A program made the translations under genes and the position numbers. Under the pieces are notes generated by a model. That model ran no database searches, was not told the origin of the DNA, and was given only the letters and a program-made list of their open reading frames with translations. This document shows, piece after piece, positions 1 through 13,068 of a DNA stretch of 64,000 nt. The DNA lies in the NCBI RefSeq assembly GCF_040869045.1, contig NC_090323.1:268712392-268776391 (forward strand), given 5' to 3'. This stretch comes from Eurosta solidaginis. Its lineage: Eukaryota; Arthropoda; Insecta; Diptera; Tephritidae. The stretch's first letter is position 1. Every line of letters begins with the position of its first letter.

Positions 1-176
1 TTTAAAATAAGCAAAAAATAAAAATTAAAACAAAAAATCGATTTCACAGTCAATTCATTTGGTTTTTGTGTACATATATAAAATTTATGTTTATAAAATA
101 AGCAGGTTATATATCTCCAAATACTTTTAAACTAAAAACTAATATATAAGAATAAAAAAAAGGGAACCTAAAAAAG

Positions 177-1610
177 TTATTCTAGATTTGACGATTGTTG
201 TTGGTGCCAATCAGTAAAACAATTGCCAACACATAGTCCAGATTTAACTTCACAGCCAGCACATCGAACACTGGTTTCCTTACGAACGCCATTCTTAGAA
301 CATTGACGACATCGAATATATTGTTTTTTTGTACCTTTACGGGGTATGTTTTCCAAAAAATGATCAATTTGAATTGGAACTGTCAATCTACGTTTGCGAC
401 TAGGTTTTTCTGGATGAAATTTTGATTTCGGCAAATCTATCATAGCATATATCAATTCTTCTCTAAAAGTTAAAAATTCCATTTTTGATTTTGCCGGAAA
501 TATTTTTTTGTACAACAAAAATGAATTGTGTACTGCCAAATCTAGCATTCGGAATATAAACTTTTTATACCACCGAATCGTCTTACGAGGACTTGAATAA
601 TAAGAATTCATTTGATCAGTGCGATCAACGCCACCCATAAATTCATTATATCTCACAATTTCAAGTGGTTTTGACTTTTCTACCCCAAATCGGTTCTTTG
701 TTATAACCATCTGTGGACTGTAGCCGGTGGTGATACATAGGACATCTCTTTTGTCGTACCATTTTGATACATACACCTTTCCTTGTCTTTTCCAAATATA
801 CTGACCTGTTTTTAATTTCTTTTTTGTCACTTCAATTGGATTACCTTTTCGATTGCTTCCTAACGTGCCAGTAGTGTGAGTTTTGAGCAGCAATAAATCA
901 TGAGATAAATTTATACTGTTATAATAGTTGTCCAAAAATAGGTGATGACCCTTCCCAAAGTATGGAGTAACAAGTCGATAAACAATTGCGTCGATTTTTG
1001 AACCTTTCGTTGGATCTGGTTGTTTACCTTTATAAGTTTCAATATTTAAAACATAGCTGGATGAGTCGCATAGTTGAAAGAATTTTATTCCAAATCGTGC
1101 CCTTTTCGATTTAATGTATTGACGAAAAGCGAGTCTACCTTTATGGAGTAACAACTATTCATCTAGCACAATTTGCTCATACAGCCAGAAAGCAGCTTGA
1201 AAACTCTGATTTATCAATTTTACGAAATTAGATATTTTTGCCATATGTGACTCGCCTCGCACATGATTAGCAGTAAGACATCTCAAGATTTGTTCGAACC
1301 TTCTGCCGGACATTGTCGCAGAGAATGCCGGGTGATAGTATAGTGCAGATTTCGAAAATAACTGACGAATCTTTGGTACTTTAACTTGCCCTTGAAGTAG
1401 ACACAAACCTAAAAATTTTAACATTTCAGGACGATCAACGGGTGAAAATTTCATCATCCTTTTGAATCTGCTACCTCTCTGCTGGTTACTTAATTTAAGT
1501 CCGTATTCATTTGTACAGCTAATAAGTAGCTCCATGATGTTGTTATTAAATACTTTATTGAAGACATCAATTGGAGACGATGTGTCACTTATTTCGATTT
1601 TTATAAGTTA
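177..1610 (-). pseudogene. piggyBac-type transposase, broken
   Basis: Cut-and-paste DNA transposase remnant of the piggyBac family (DDE_Tnp_1_7 fold). Reading leftwards, an N-terminal part (1610-1158) ends in VLDE, followed at once by an in-frame TAG at 1157-1155; the same frame then continues to the TAA near 177. All three catalytic aspartates of the family can be placed: D in VLDE, D in LDNYYNS and D in GGVDRTDQM. A C-terminal cysteine/histidine cluster (CRQCSKNG, RCAGC, CVGNCFTDWH) matches the family's zinc-binding end. The stop replaces the Gln normally found in the DEQ motif, so one nucleotide change explains it. The frame is open upstream of the Met at 1535 back to about 1610 (SPIDVFNKVF), where a stop closes it, so the true N-terminus is missing. 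I could not identify terminal inverted repeats. Confidence 0.85.
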
Positions 1611-2567
1611 ATTTTTTTCAGTGTCAAAGCAAAAATAACACAGGGAAAAAGAAAGTAAAAAAATAAAACTTACCAAAAATATTACGTCCTCACGCAATGA
1701 CACTTTTTTTGCAACTGTGCAAAAATACAAATAAGTACGTCGGCTATATCCGACGTGATGTTTTTGTCCCACTCACGAAAATTTCCGTTATAGTTAACAA
1801 AAAAGAAACAAAACAAATCGAATCATGGCCAGAGCTGCTCAACCCCTATGCACTTATAGCACTTTTGTTTTTGTGTTGCCCTGAAAAATAGACACATATA
1901 CAAATTCACACTTTGGATATAAAAAAAAATGTTCATAGCACACCAATATGCCCTCACATATAAATTCGATTCATATGAAAGTGCAATGAAAAAGCAATTC
2001 CAAATGAAGCCTAGGCAGTTCGGTATGATATTCAAATTTACACCATCAGAATTGCTTAAGCATTTAAAATAAATATATATATTTTTTTTTCGTTCAATTT
2101 AAAAAATTTTCAGTGTATATATAATTTTGTATAGGTACTGTGATTTGCACATCAATATAAAAATTTTTGATCAACCCTGCCTTTGAAAGTGTAAAAATAA
2201 GCACTTTCATTTGAAGCTCACGCATTTGGCTATGAAAACCAAATTTACACTAACAAATTGACAACTAAAATTTATTCAAAAATATTATGGGACTAAGAAA
2301 AAATGTTTAATCTAAATTGATTCATAAAGAAAAATAGAAATGAACCTAACGAACGAATCACGGAACCGAAATATTTAAAACCTTACTTTGTATTTTTTAA
2401 AATACAAACAAAATTCCAGTGTATGTATATACAATTTTGTACAATATAAAAAAAAAATTAAGCAGCACTGCTCATGCCTAAAAATCTCACGATTACGATT
2501 TTGTAGTGTTTAGGTGGCTTGGTAATTTTTCGATAGACAGCTTTGCAAAGAAGCGATGATTTGTAAG
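1611..2567. other. AT-rich intergenic stretch, no gene seen
   Basis: Strongly AT-rich sequence between the piggyBac remnant and the Tigger shell. Short open frames exist on both strands, but none resembles a known protein or has splice context. Two loosely similar ~70-bp segments (around 1975-2045 and 2190-2260, both ending in CAAATTTACAC) suggest a decayed repeat. Confidence 0.5.
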
Positions 2568-2644
2568 TACAGTAGACGCTCACAAATTAGAACCACTTTG
2601 TTTTCAGGGTGATTCTAATTTCTGAAAAATTCTATTTCCTGAAC

Positions 2645-5600
2645 GTTTTTATACCTTTCATGAAAATGAAATGGTATATTAATTTCGTCACGAAACCGAA
2701 AATTGTAAGTCCTTAAAGGAAAATAGATAGACCCACCATTAAGTATACCGAAATAATCAGGTTGAAGAGCTGAGTTGATTTAGCAATGTCCGTCTGTCCG
2801 TCTGTCCGTCTGTCCGTCTGTCTGTTTGTATGCAAACTAGTCCCTCAATTTTTGAGATATCTTGATAAAATTTGGTGAGCGGGTGTATTTGGGTGTCCGA
2901 TTAGACATTTGTCGGAACCGACCGGATCGGACCACTATAGCATATATCCTCCATACAACCGATTTTTCAGAAAAAGGGGTTTTTTGTAATATCTTACCCA
3001 ATTTAACAGATTGAAGCTTCAAACTTCACCATATACTTTCGTATATTGCACATATTGTTGCCTGAAAAAATTGATGAGATCGGTCGTATATATAGTATAT
3101 ATCCCCCACAACCGATTGTTCAGATAAGGAACTTTTCGTAATTTCTACCCCATTTTAACAGCTATAAGCTTCAAATTTCACCGATTGCTTACGTATATAG
3201 CATATATTGTTGTCTCAAAAAATCATAGAGATCGGTTGTATATATAGTATATATCTCATACAACCGATTGTTCAGATAAGAAACTTTTCGCAATTTCTAC
3301 CCCATTTTAACAGCTATAAGCTTAAAATTTCACCGATTGCTTACGTATATAGCATATATTGTTGTCTGAAAAAATCATAGAGATCGGTTGTATATATAGT
3401 ATATATCTCACACAACCGATTGTTCAGATAAGAAACTTTTCGGAATTTCTACCCCATTTTAACAGCTAGAAGCTTCAAATTTCAGCAAATGCTTAAGTAT
3501 ATAGCATATATTGTTGTCTGAACAAATCATAGAGATCGGTTGTATATATAGTATATATCTCATACAACCGATTGTTCAGATAAGAAACTTTGCGCAATTT
3601 CTGCCCCGTTTTAATAGCTAGAAGCTTCAAATTTCACAAAATGCTTACGTATATAGCATATATTGTTGTCTGAAAAAATCATAGAGATCGGTGGTATATA
3701 TATTATATACTTCATATAAACTCTCATTTTTGCCCCTTTTTTACGGCTAGAAGCTTCAAAATTCATCAAATTTCATCAAATAGTTACGTTTACGTCATAT
3801 ATTTTTGAAATACGTGATTCGTAGTCATACTTTTTACATGCAGACCACAAAAAACGTGAAGCTTTGCATCCTCACACAGATTACCTACCTATTTTTTATT
3901 TTATATTTATCTTAAAAATCGTTTAGATATGTTCAAATTTCACTAAATGCTTACGTGTATAGCATATATTGTTGTCTGAGAAAATCATAGATACCGGTGG
4001 TATATATAGTATATATCCCATACAACCGATTGTTCAGATAAGAAACTTTGCGCAATTTCTTCCCCATTTTAACAGCTAGAAGCTTCAACTTTCACCAAAT
4101 GCTTACGTGTATAGCATATATTGTTGTCTGAAAAAATCATTGAGATCGATGGTATATATAGTATATATCTCATACAACCGATTGTTCAGTTAAGAAACTT
4201 TGCGCAATTTCTGCCCCTTTTTAACAGCTAGACGCTTCAAATTTCACCATATGCTTACGTATATAGCATATATTGTTGTCTGAAAAAATCATAGAGATCG
4301 GTGGTATATATATTATATACTTCATATAAACTGTCATTTTTGCCCCTTTTTTACGGCTAGAAGCTTCAAAATTCATCAAATTTCATCAAATAGTTACGTT
4401 TACGTCATATATTTTTGAAATACGTGATTCGTAGTCATAGTTTTTACATGCAGACCACAAAAAACGTGAAGCTTTGCATCCTCACACAGATTACCTACCT
4501 ATTTTTTTTTTATATTTATCTTAAAAATTGTTTAGATATGTTCAAATTTCACTAAATGCTTACGTGTATAGTATATATTGTTGTCTGAGAAAATCATAGA
4601 TACCGGTGGTATATATAGTATATATCCCATACAACCGATTGTTCAGATAAGAAACTTTGCGCAATTTCTTCCCCATTTTAACAGCTAGAAGCTTCAAATT
4701 TCACCAAATGCTTACGTGTGTAGCATATATTGTTGTCTGAAAAAATCATAGAGATCGGTGGTATATACATATATTATATACCCCATATAAACTCAATTTT
4801 TGCCCCCTTTTTACGGCTAGAAGCTTCAAAAATTCATCAAATTTCATCAAATAGTTACGTTTACGCAATATATTGTTGGAATACGTGATTCGCAGTCATA
4901 GTTTTTACACGCAGACCACAAAAAACCAGAAACTTTGCATCCTCACACAAAGTACCTACCTGTTTTTATACCTTTCATGAAAATGAAATGGTATTTTAAT
5001 TTCGTCACGAAACCGAAAATTGTAAGTCCTTAAAGGAAAATAGATAGACCCACCATTAAGTATACCGAAATAATCAGGTTGAAGAGCTGAGTTGATTTAG
5101 CCATGTCCGTCTGTCCGTCTGTCCGTCTGTCCGTCTGTCTGTTTGTATGCAAACTAGTCCCTCAATTTTTGAGATATCTTGATAAAATTTGGTGAGCGGG
5201 TGTATTTGGGTGTCCGATTAGACATTTGTCGGAACCGACCGGATCGGACCACTATAGCATATATCCTCCATACAACCGATTTTTCAGAAAAAGGGGTTTT
5301 TTGTAATATCTTACCCAATTTAACAGATTGAAGCTTCAAACTTCACCATATACTTTCGTATATTGCACATATTGTTGCCTGAAAAAATTGATGAGATCGG
5401 TCGTATATATAGTATATATCCCCCACAACCGATTGTTCAGATAAGGAACTTTTCGTAATTTCTACCCCATTTTAACAGCTATAAGCTTCAAATTTCACCG
5501 ATTGCTTACGTATATAGCATATATTGTTGTCTCAAAAAATCATAGAGATCGGTTGTATATATAGTATATATCTCATACAACCGATTGTTCAGATAAGAAA

Positions 5601-8600
5601 CTTTTCGCAATTTCTACCCCATTTTAACAGCTATAAGCTTAAAATTTCACCGATTGCTTACGTATATAGCATATATTGTTGTCTGAAAAAATCATAGAGA
5701 TCGGTTGTATATATAGTATATATCTCACACAACCGATTGTTCAGATAAGAAACTTTTCGGAATTTCTACCCCATTTTAACAGCTAGAAGCTTCAAATTTC
5801 AGCAAATGCTTAAGTATATAGCATATATTGTTGTCTGAACAAATCATAGAGATCGGTTGTATATATAGTATATATCTCATACAACCGATTGTTCAGATAA
5901 GAAACTTTGCGCAATTTCTGCCCCGTTTTAATAGCTAGAAGCTTCAAATTTCACAAAATGCTTACGTATATAGCATATATTGTTGTCTGAAAAAATCATA
6001 GAGATCGGTGGTATATATATTATATACTTCATATAAACTCTCATTTTTGCCCCTTTTTTACGGCTAGAAGCTTCAAAATTCATCAAATTTCATCAAATAG
6101 TTACGTTTACGTCATATATTTTTGAAATACGTGATTCGTAGTCATACTTTTTACATGCAGACCACAAAAAACGTGAAGCTTTGCATCCTCACACAGATTA
6201 CCTACCTATTTTTTATTTTATATTTATCTTAAAAATCGTTTAGATATGTTCAAATTTCACTAAATGCTTACGTGTATAGCATATATTGTTGTCTGAGAAA
6301 ATCATAGATACCGGTGGTATATATAGTATATATCCCATACAACCGATTGTTCAGATAAGAAACTTTGCGCAATTTCTTCCCCATTTTAACAGCTAGAAGC
6401 TTCAACTTTCACCAAATGCTTACGTGTATAGCATATATTGTTGTCTGAAAAAATCATTGAGATCGATGGTATATATAGTATATATCTCATACAACCGATT
6501 GTTCAGTTAAGAAACTTTGCGCAATTTCTGCCCCTTTTTAACAGCTAGACGCTTCAAATTTCACCATATGCTTACGTATATAGCATATATTGTTGTCTGA
6601 AAAAATCATAGAGATCGGTGGTATATATATTATATACTTCATATAAACTGTCATTTTTGCCCCTTTTTTACGGCTAGAAGCTTCAAAATTCATCAAATTT
6701 CATCAAATAGTTACGTTTACGTCATATATTTTTGAAATACGTGATTCGTAGTCATAGTTTTTACATGCAGACCACAAAAAACGTGAAGCTTTGCATCCTC
6801 ACACAGATTACCTACCTATTTTTTTTTATATTTATCTTAAAAATTGTTTAGATATGTTCAAATTTCACTAAATGCTTACGTGTATAGTATATATTGTTGT
6901 CTGAGAAAATCATAGATACCGGTGGTATATATAGTATATATCCCATACAACCGATTGTTCAGATAAGAAACTTTGCGCAATTTCTTCCCCATTTTAACAG
7001 CTAGAAGCTTCAAATTTCACCAAATGCTTACGTGTGTAGCATATATTGTTGTCTGAAAAAATCATAGAGATCGGTGGTATATACATATATTATATACCCC
7101 ATATAAACTCAATTTTTGCCCCCTTTTTACGGCTAGAAGCTTCAAAAATTCATCAAATTTCATCAAATAGTTACGTTTACGCAATATATTGTTGGAATAC
7201 GTGATTCGCAGTCATAGTTTTTACACGCAGACCACAAAAAACCAGAAACTTTGCATCCTCACACAAAGTACCTACCTGTTTTTATACCTTTCATGAAAAT
7301 GAAATGGTATTTTAATTTCGTCACGAAACCGAAAATTGTAAGTCCTTAAAGGAAAATAGATAGACCCACCATTAAGTATACCGAAATAATCAGGTTGAAG
7401 AGCTGAGTTGATTTGGCCATGTCCGTCTGTCCGTCTGTCCGTCTGTCTGTTTGTATGCAAACTAGTCCCTCAATTTTTGAGATATCTTGATAAAATTTGG
7501 TGAGCGGGTGTATTTGGGTGTCCGATTAGACATTTGTCGGAACCGACCGGATCGGACCTCTATAGCATATATCCTCCATACAACCGATTTTTCAGAAAAA
7601 GGGGTTTTTTGTAATATCTTACCCAATTTAACAGATTGAAGCTTCAAACTTCACCATGTACTTTCGTATATTGCACATATTGTTGCCTGAAAAAATTGAT
7701 GAGATCGGTCGTATATATAGTATATATCCCCCACAACCGATTGTTCAGATAAGGAACTTTTCGTAATTTCTACCCCATTTTAACAGCTATAAGCTGCAAA
7801 TTTCACCGACTGCTTACGTATATAGCATATATTGTTGTCTGAAAAAATCATAGAGATCGGTTGTATATATAGTATATATCTCATACAACCGATTGTTCAG
7901 ATAAGAAACTTTTCGCAATTTCTACCCCATTTTAACAGCTATAAGCTTAAAATTTCACCGATTGCTTACGTATATAGCATATATTGTTGTCTGAAAAAAT
8001 CATAGAGATCGGTTGTATATATAGTATATATCTCACACAACCGATTGTTCAGATAAGAAACTTTTCGCAATTTCTACCCCATTTTAACAGCTAGAAGCTT
8101 CAAATTTCAGCAAATGCTTAAGCATATAGCATATATTGTTGTCTGAAAAAATCATAGAGATCGGTTGTATATATAGTATATATCTCATACAACCGATTGT
8201 TCAGATAAGAAACTTTGCGCAATTTCTGCCCCGTTTTAACAGCTAGAAGCTTCAAATTTCACAAAATGCTTACGTATATAGCATATATTGTTGTCTGAAA
8301 AAATCATAGAGATCGGTGGTATATATATTATATACTTCATATAAACTCTCATTTTTGCCCCTTTTTTACGGCTAGAAGCTTCAAAATTCATCAAATTTCA
8401 TCAAATAGTTACGTTTACGTCATATATTTTTGAAATACGTGATTCGTAGTCATACTTTTTACATGCAGACCACAAAAAACGTGAAGCTTTGCATCCTCAC
8501 ACAGATTACCTACCTATTTTTTATTTTATATTTATCTTAAAAATCGTTTAGATATGTTCAAATTTCACTAAATGCTTACGTGTATAGCATATATTGTTGT

Positions 8601-10194
8601 CTGAGAAAATCATAGATACCGGTGGTATATATAGTATATATCCCATACAACCGATTGTTCAGATAAGAAACTTTGCGCAATTTCTTCCCCATTTTAACAG
8701 CTAGAAGCTTCAACTTTCACCAAATGCTTACGTGTATAGCATATATTGTTGTCTGAAAAAATCATTGAGATCGATGGTATATATAGTATATATCTCATAC
8801 AACCGATTGTTCAGTTAAGAAACTTTGCGCAATTTCTGCCCCTTTTTAACAGCTAGACGCTTCAAATTTCACCATATGCTTACGTATATAGCATATATTG
8901 TTGTCTGAAAAAATCATAGAGATCGGTGGTATATATATTATATACTTCATATAAACTGTCATTTTTGCCCCTTTTTTACGGCTAGAAGCTTCAAAATTCA
9001 TCAAATTTCATCAAATAGTTACGTTTACCTCATATATTTTTGAAATACGTGATTCGTAGTCATAGTTTTTACATGCAGACCACAAAAAACGTGAAGCTTT
9101 GCATCCTCACACAGATTACCTACCTATTTTTTTTTTATATTTATCTTAAAAATTGTTTAGATATGTTCAAATTTCACTAAATGCTTACGTGTATAGTATA
9201 TATTGTTGTCTGAGAAAATCATAGATACCGGTGGTATATATAGTATATATCCCATACAACCGATTGTTCAGATAAGAAACTTTGCGCAATTTCTTCCCCA
9301 TTTTAACAGCTAGAAGCTTCAACTTTCACCAAATGCTTACGTGTATAGCATATATTGTTGTCTGAAAAAATCATTGAGATCGATGGTATATATAGTATAT
9401 ATCTCATACAACCGATTGTTCAGTTAAGAAACTTTGCGCAATTTCTGCCCCTTTTTAACAGCTAGACGCTTCAAATTTCACCATATGCTTACGTATATAG
9501 CATATATTGTTGTCTGAAAAAATCATAGAGATCGGTGGTATATATATTATATACTTCATATAAACTGTCATTTTTGCCCCTTTTTTACGGCTAGAAGCTT
9601 CAAAATTCATCAAATTTCATCAAATAGTTACGTTTACGTCATATATTTTTGAAATACGTGATTCGTAGTCATAGTTTTTACATGCAGACCACAAAAAACG
9701 TGAAGCTTTGCATCCTCACACAGATTACCTACCTATTTTTTTTTTATATTTATCTTAAAAATTGTTTAGATATGTTCAAATTTCACTAAATGCTTACGTG
9801 TATAGTATATATTGTTGTCTGAGAAAATCATAGATACCGGTGGTATATATAGTATATATCCCATACAACCGATTGTTCAGATAAGAAACTTTGCGCAATT
9901 TCTTCCCCATTTTAACAGCTAGAAGCTTCAAATTTCACCAAATGCTTACGTGTATAGCATATATTGTTGTCTGAAAAAATCATAGAGATCGGTGGTATAT
10001 ACATATATTATATACCCCATATAAACTCAATTTTTGCCCCCTTTTTACGGCTAGAAGCTTCAAAAATTCATCAAATTTCATCAAATAGTTACGTTTACGC
10101 AATATATTGTTGAAATACGTGATTCGCAGTCATAGTTTTTACACGCAGACCACAAAAAACCAGAAACTTTGCATCCTCACACAAAGTACCTACC
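2645..10194 (-). repeat. Three tandem ~2.3-kb macro-units built from ~152-bp repeats
   Basis: Units begin at 2645, 4962 and 7278 (spacing 2317 and 2316 bp). The first two differ at very few positions, for example ATGGTATA versus ATGGTATT just after the start. Inside each unit a motif around AGATCGGTTGTATATATAG recurs at 3229, 3381, 3533 and 3685, a period of 152 bp, and a higher-order block of about 606 bp (four repeats) is itself duplicated. The third unit carries an extra block, so it is about 2.9 kb. The 61-residue open frames near 2837, 5154 and 7462 are by-products of the repeat and are not genes. Confidence 0.9.
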
Positions 10195-10375
10195 TGTTTT
10201 TAATTTTATATTTATCTTAAAAATCGTTAAGGTATGCAGATCTGTTTACTATATATTTCTTATCTTATACATCCGATTATTCGGAGATTACGAACGGGAT
10301 AAGATTATTGTTCAGCCCCATTCATGAAAGGTATGAAGTCTTCGGCACAGCCGAAGACAGTCCCGTTCTTACTTG
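2645..10375 (-). mobile_element. HINE/DINE-like non-autonomous Helentron, tandemly amplified
   Basis: The element reads right to left. Its 5' end near 10375 starts AACAAGTAAGAACGGG, followed by a hairpin (CTTCGGC/GCCGAAG) and the subterminal repeat ATACCTTTCATGAA (10321-10334 complement). Its 3' end near 2645 carries the exact inverse TTCATGAAAGGTAT (2651-2664 complement), preceded by a short stem-loop and followed by AAAAA. Between them lie central ~152-bp tandem repeats and a GTCC/GTCT microsatellite near the 3' end. This set (subterminal inverted repeats, microsatellite, central tandem repeats, terminal hairpin, no coding capacity) is the architecture described for DINE-1/HINE elements. 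Three 3' ends (2645, 4962, 7278) but only one 5' end are present, so the copies are joined head to tail. Confidence 0.75.
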
Positions 10376-10460
10376 TTTTATTTGTATAAAACCTTAAAAG
10401 TTAAGTCAATTTGCTTTAAAAAACTGCAATGACATTTTGTCTTATTCAATTTTATTCATA

Positions 10461-11866
10461 ACAAGTAAATGTCTCTAAGTACGGGTGTAACCGAACATTA
10501 TATACTCAGCGTGAGCTTCAATTGTACATTTCATTTCAGATAAATTACTTTTCTACATAACACGTGGCACCGCCCGTTTAAAAAAATGTTTCCCCATTTC
10601 CTCTTACAATAAAACTTGATAAGTGAAATATCATTGATTCAAAACTATTTTTTGTTAAGTTATAGCTTATTATTCTAGTCTACGACCCTTTTAAACTTGT
10701 TTTATATCCAAGATGCTGTGGTCTTTAACCCATCCCGTCCATTTTTACTAGAAATATTTTCTGCTATAAGAAAAATATGTGTACACAATTTCATTACGAT
10801 CCGTTAATTTTTCTTCGATTTATGGCTCCCGAAACATAGAAAATTGCTAAGTCATAAAAGGGGCGGTGCCACGCCCATTTTTTTAAATTTGCATTTTTTC
10901 CTATTCATTGTTATAAATCCACTTGGGAAATGAAATACCATTGATATAAAGCTCTTTTTTGCAATCATATAGCTTATTTTATTCGTCCACAACCCTTTTA
11001 AAACTCTTTTATATAAAAGTGGGCGTGGTCTTTAACCGAAATATTTCCTGCGATAGGGAAAATATGTGTACCCAATTTTATTACAATCCGTTAATTTTTC
11101 TTCGAGTTATGGCTCCCGAAACATAGAAAATTGCTTAGTCATAAAGGGGCGGTGCCACGCCCATTTTTTTAAATTTGAAGTTTTTCCTTGTTATTGTTAT
11201 AAATCCACTTCGGATATGAAATACCATTGATATAAAGCTCTTTTTTGCGAAGATATAGCTTCTTTTATTCGTCCACGACCCTTTTAAAAATCTTTTATAT
11301 AAAAGTGGGCGTAGTCTTTAACCGATTTCGTTAATTTTTCCTCAAATCATTCCTTATAGTAAAGGCAATCTCTCTGCCGAATTTTGTTGCGATATGTTTA
11401 ACGATTTTTGATTTATGATTAATAATATTTGTAGAATTGATTTTATCATAAGTGGGCGGTGCCACTTGTTTTCAATGGTCTCAATATCAGTCCACATGTC
11501 AAATTTCACCATTCTAGGTGTATTATTTACTAAATTATCAGGTTTTTTGTATTTTCCAAAAATTTTTATATATAAAAAGTGGGCGTGGTTATCATCCGAT
11601 TTCGCTCATTTTCAATACCAATCTGTTATGGGTCCAGAGAAGCTAGTGTACCAAATTTGGTGAAGATATCGCAATATTTACTCAAGTTATCGTGCTAACG
11701 GACGGACGGACGGACGGACATGGCTTAATCAATTTTTTTTCGATACTGATAATTTTGATATATGGAAGTCTATATCTATCTCGATTCCTTTGTACCTGTA
11801 CAACCAACCGTTATCCAATCAAAGTTAATATACTCTGTTTGTGCAAAGCACGCTGAGTATAAAAAA
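10461..11866 (+). mobile_element. HINE/DINE-like non-autonomous Helentron, second copy
   Basis: It starts AACAAGTAAATGTC and carries the subterminal repeat TATACTCAGCGTG at 10501-10513, whose exact inverse CACGCTGAGTATA sits at 11849-11861, preceded by the hairpin GTGCAAAGCAC and followed by AAAAA. A (GGAC)n microsatellite lies near 11700-11720. The body contains two diverged ~300-bp repeats centred on GGGGCGGTGCCACGCCCA. No coding capacity. The same family recurs inverted at 54200-55842. Confidence 0.75.
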
Positions 11867-12057
11867 GAGAAAACATAAGGAACAATCCAGTACAATACAT
11901 ATCACATGTTTTTTTTTATTAAATATACATATATGTATGTACATATACGCTATATCAAAAAGATACAAAAACCAAAACCTCCTATTACAATAAATATATT
12001 TTTTCATTAAAAATACATAAAATACATCGATAAAAAATACATTAAAAAAGCCAAAAA

Positions 12058-12285
12058 TTAATCAAAAATTTCATAACTAATCTTCAATTTGCAGGTATGA
12101 TAGGTATTAGAAACAGCGTTTAAAATTGATGATTTATTCGATTTGATATAGCGGATTGCAGATGGCGCCACACCAAATTCTAGGGATAACCGCTTCCCTT
12201 GAATACCTTCGTCAAGCTTTTCCAAGATCTGAACTTTGGTTTCCAATGACAATTTTATTATATTATTCTTACGTTGATTTGGCAT
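12058..12285 (-). pseudogene. Tigger/pogo transposase N-terminal fragment (CENP-B/psq-like helix-turn-helix)
   Basis: Seventy-five codons beginning MPNQRKNNIIKLSLETKVQI. The stretch LSLETKVQILEKLDEG...LSLEFGVAPSAIRYIKSNK follows the first helix-turn-helix of Tigger/pogo and CENP-B-like proteins, which binds the transposon ends. The frame then continues into unrelated sequence and stops; the second DNA-binding domain and the DDE nuclease are absent. It lies inside matching inverted ends with TA duplications (2570-12599), which supports the assignment. It may be non-functional; domestication is not indicated by anything visible. Confidence 0.65.
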
Positions 12286-12769
12286 TTCAGCGAATTACTT
12301 TTACTTTTAAACAAACAATGCCAAAACACGTGCAAGCGTAGCGAATTTCATACAAAAACTAACAAAAACTGTACACAACCGCGACGAAAATCCAACGACT
12401 ACCGAGCGTAACATGAATAAATTGGGGATTCCCCTTTTTATATTTATTTTGCAACAAAAAAATGAAATACGCTCAGAAATTAGAATCGAAAATTCTAAAG
12501 ATTCTAATTTCAGAGCGTGTAGGTAATGTATTGAAAAAGTTGGTTCTAGTTTCTGGACATTCTAATTACTGAAGGTTCTACTTTGTGAGCGACTACTGTA
12601 TTAGACCTTTAAAGCTTAATTAAATCTTAGGACTTACCACAATCTTTAATTTTAAATCAAACATTTCAGTGTGCGGTTCAATATACGTGATCTATCTCCA
12701 GTCAAGCAAACAGCATAACCATTATATCGCAAGAATTTGTCTTTGGTGTTTATCGACGATACTATCAAA

Positions 12770-13067
12770 ATGAATTCGACAAGAGGAATACGAGAAATTG
12801 GTTAGTAACCAACCTCACTCACTGAAATAGCTTCATATGTGTGGACTTGTATTATGTAATATTTGAATTGTATATTTTTATTGAACACAGCTATCCTGCT
12901 ACTAATTGCCGTCAGTTGCTGCTCGGAATGAAAATGTTCTACCACTTGACCCACCCGGTTCACAAATTCTGAGTGGATCATCATCATCCGTACGTATCCC
13001 TAGCCTACGGGGTCGATGAGGTGGGCCGGAACCACCGGGTCCTGATGGTATGCCTACACTTGGGTAG
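12770..13067 (+). pseudogene. Relic A of the collagen-like secreted gene family
   Basis: Exon 1 is 12770-12800, 31 nt, reading MNSTRGIREI plus one base, followed by the donor GTTAGT. After a 90-bp intron ending TTGAACACAG, exon 2 begins at 12891 and reads AILLLIAVSCCSE, then TGA at 12929-12931. Downstream, in another frame, GPEPPGPDGMPTLG and a stop at 13067 mark the end of the old coding region. The micro-exon, its phase-1 junction and the hydrophobic exon-2 start match the intact gene at 38604-37694 and relic B at 19380. The early stop and frameshift show that it no longer encodes the family protein. Upstream, TATATCGCAAGAATTTGTC and TTTGGTGTT are shared with relic B. Confidence 0.75.
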
Positions 13068-13068
13068 A

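Larger units (their letters stand above)
2570..12599 (-). mobile_element. Tigger/pogo-type DNA transposon shell holding nested elements
   Basis: The left end reads TA then CAGTAGACGCTCACAAATTAG from 2570; the right end, on the opposite strand, reads CAGTAGTCGCTCACAAAGTAG from 12599, again bordered by TA. These ends match at about 19 of 21 positions and carry the TA target duplication of the Tc1/mariner-pogo superfamily. Both ends also hold scattered copies of TTCTAATT and TTAGAATC-like words as subterminal repeats. A scrap of transposase (12058-12285, minus) lies near the right end, as expected for this family. Most of the interior has been lost or replaced by two Helentron-type elements (2645-10375 and 10461-11866). 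The nesting order is inferred from the intact ends. Confidence 0.7.

Noticed and set aside
2760..2825. CRISPR-like array from the GTCCGTCT repeats
   Set aside because: It is a simple microsatellite of 4-8 bp without spacers, in a eukaryotic genome.
2837..7647. Three identical 61-codon open frames
   Set aside because: They lie at the same place in each macro-unit of a non-coding HINE element and repeat only because the DNA does.
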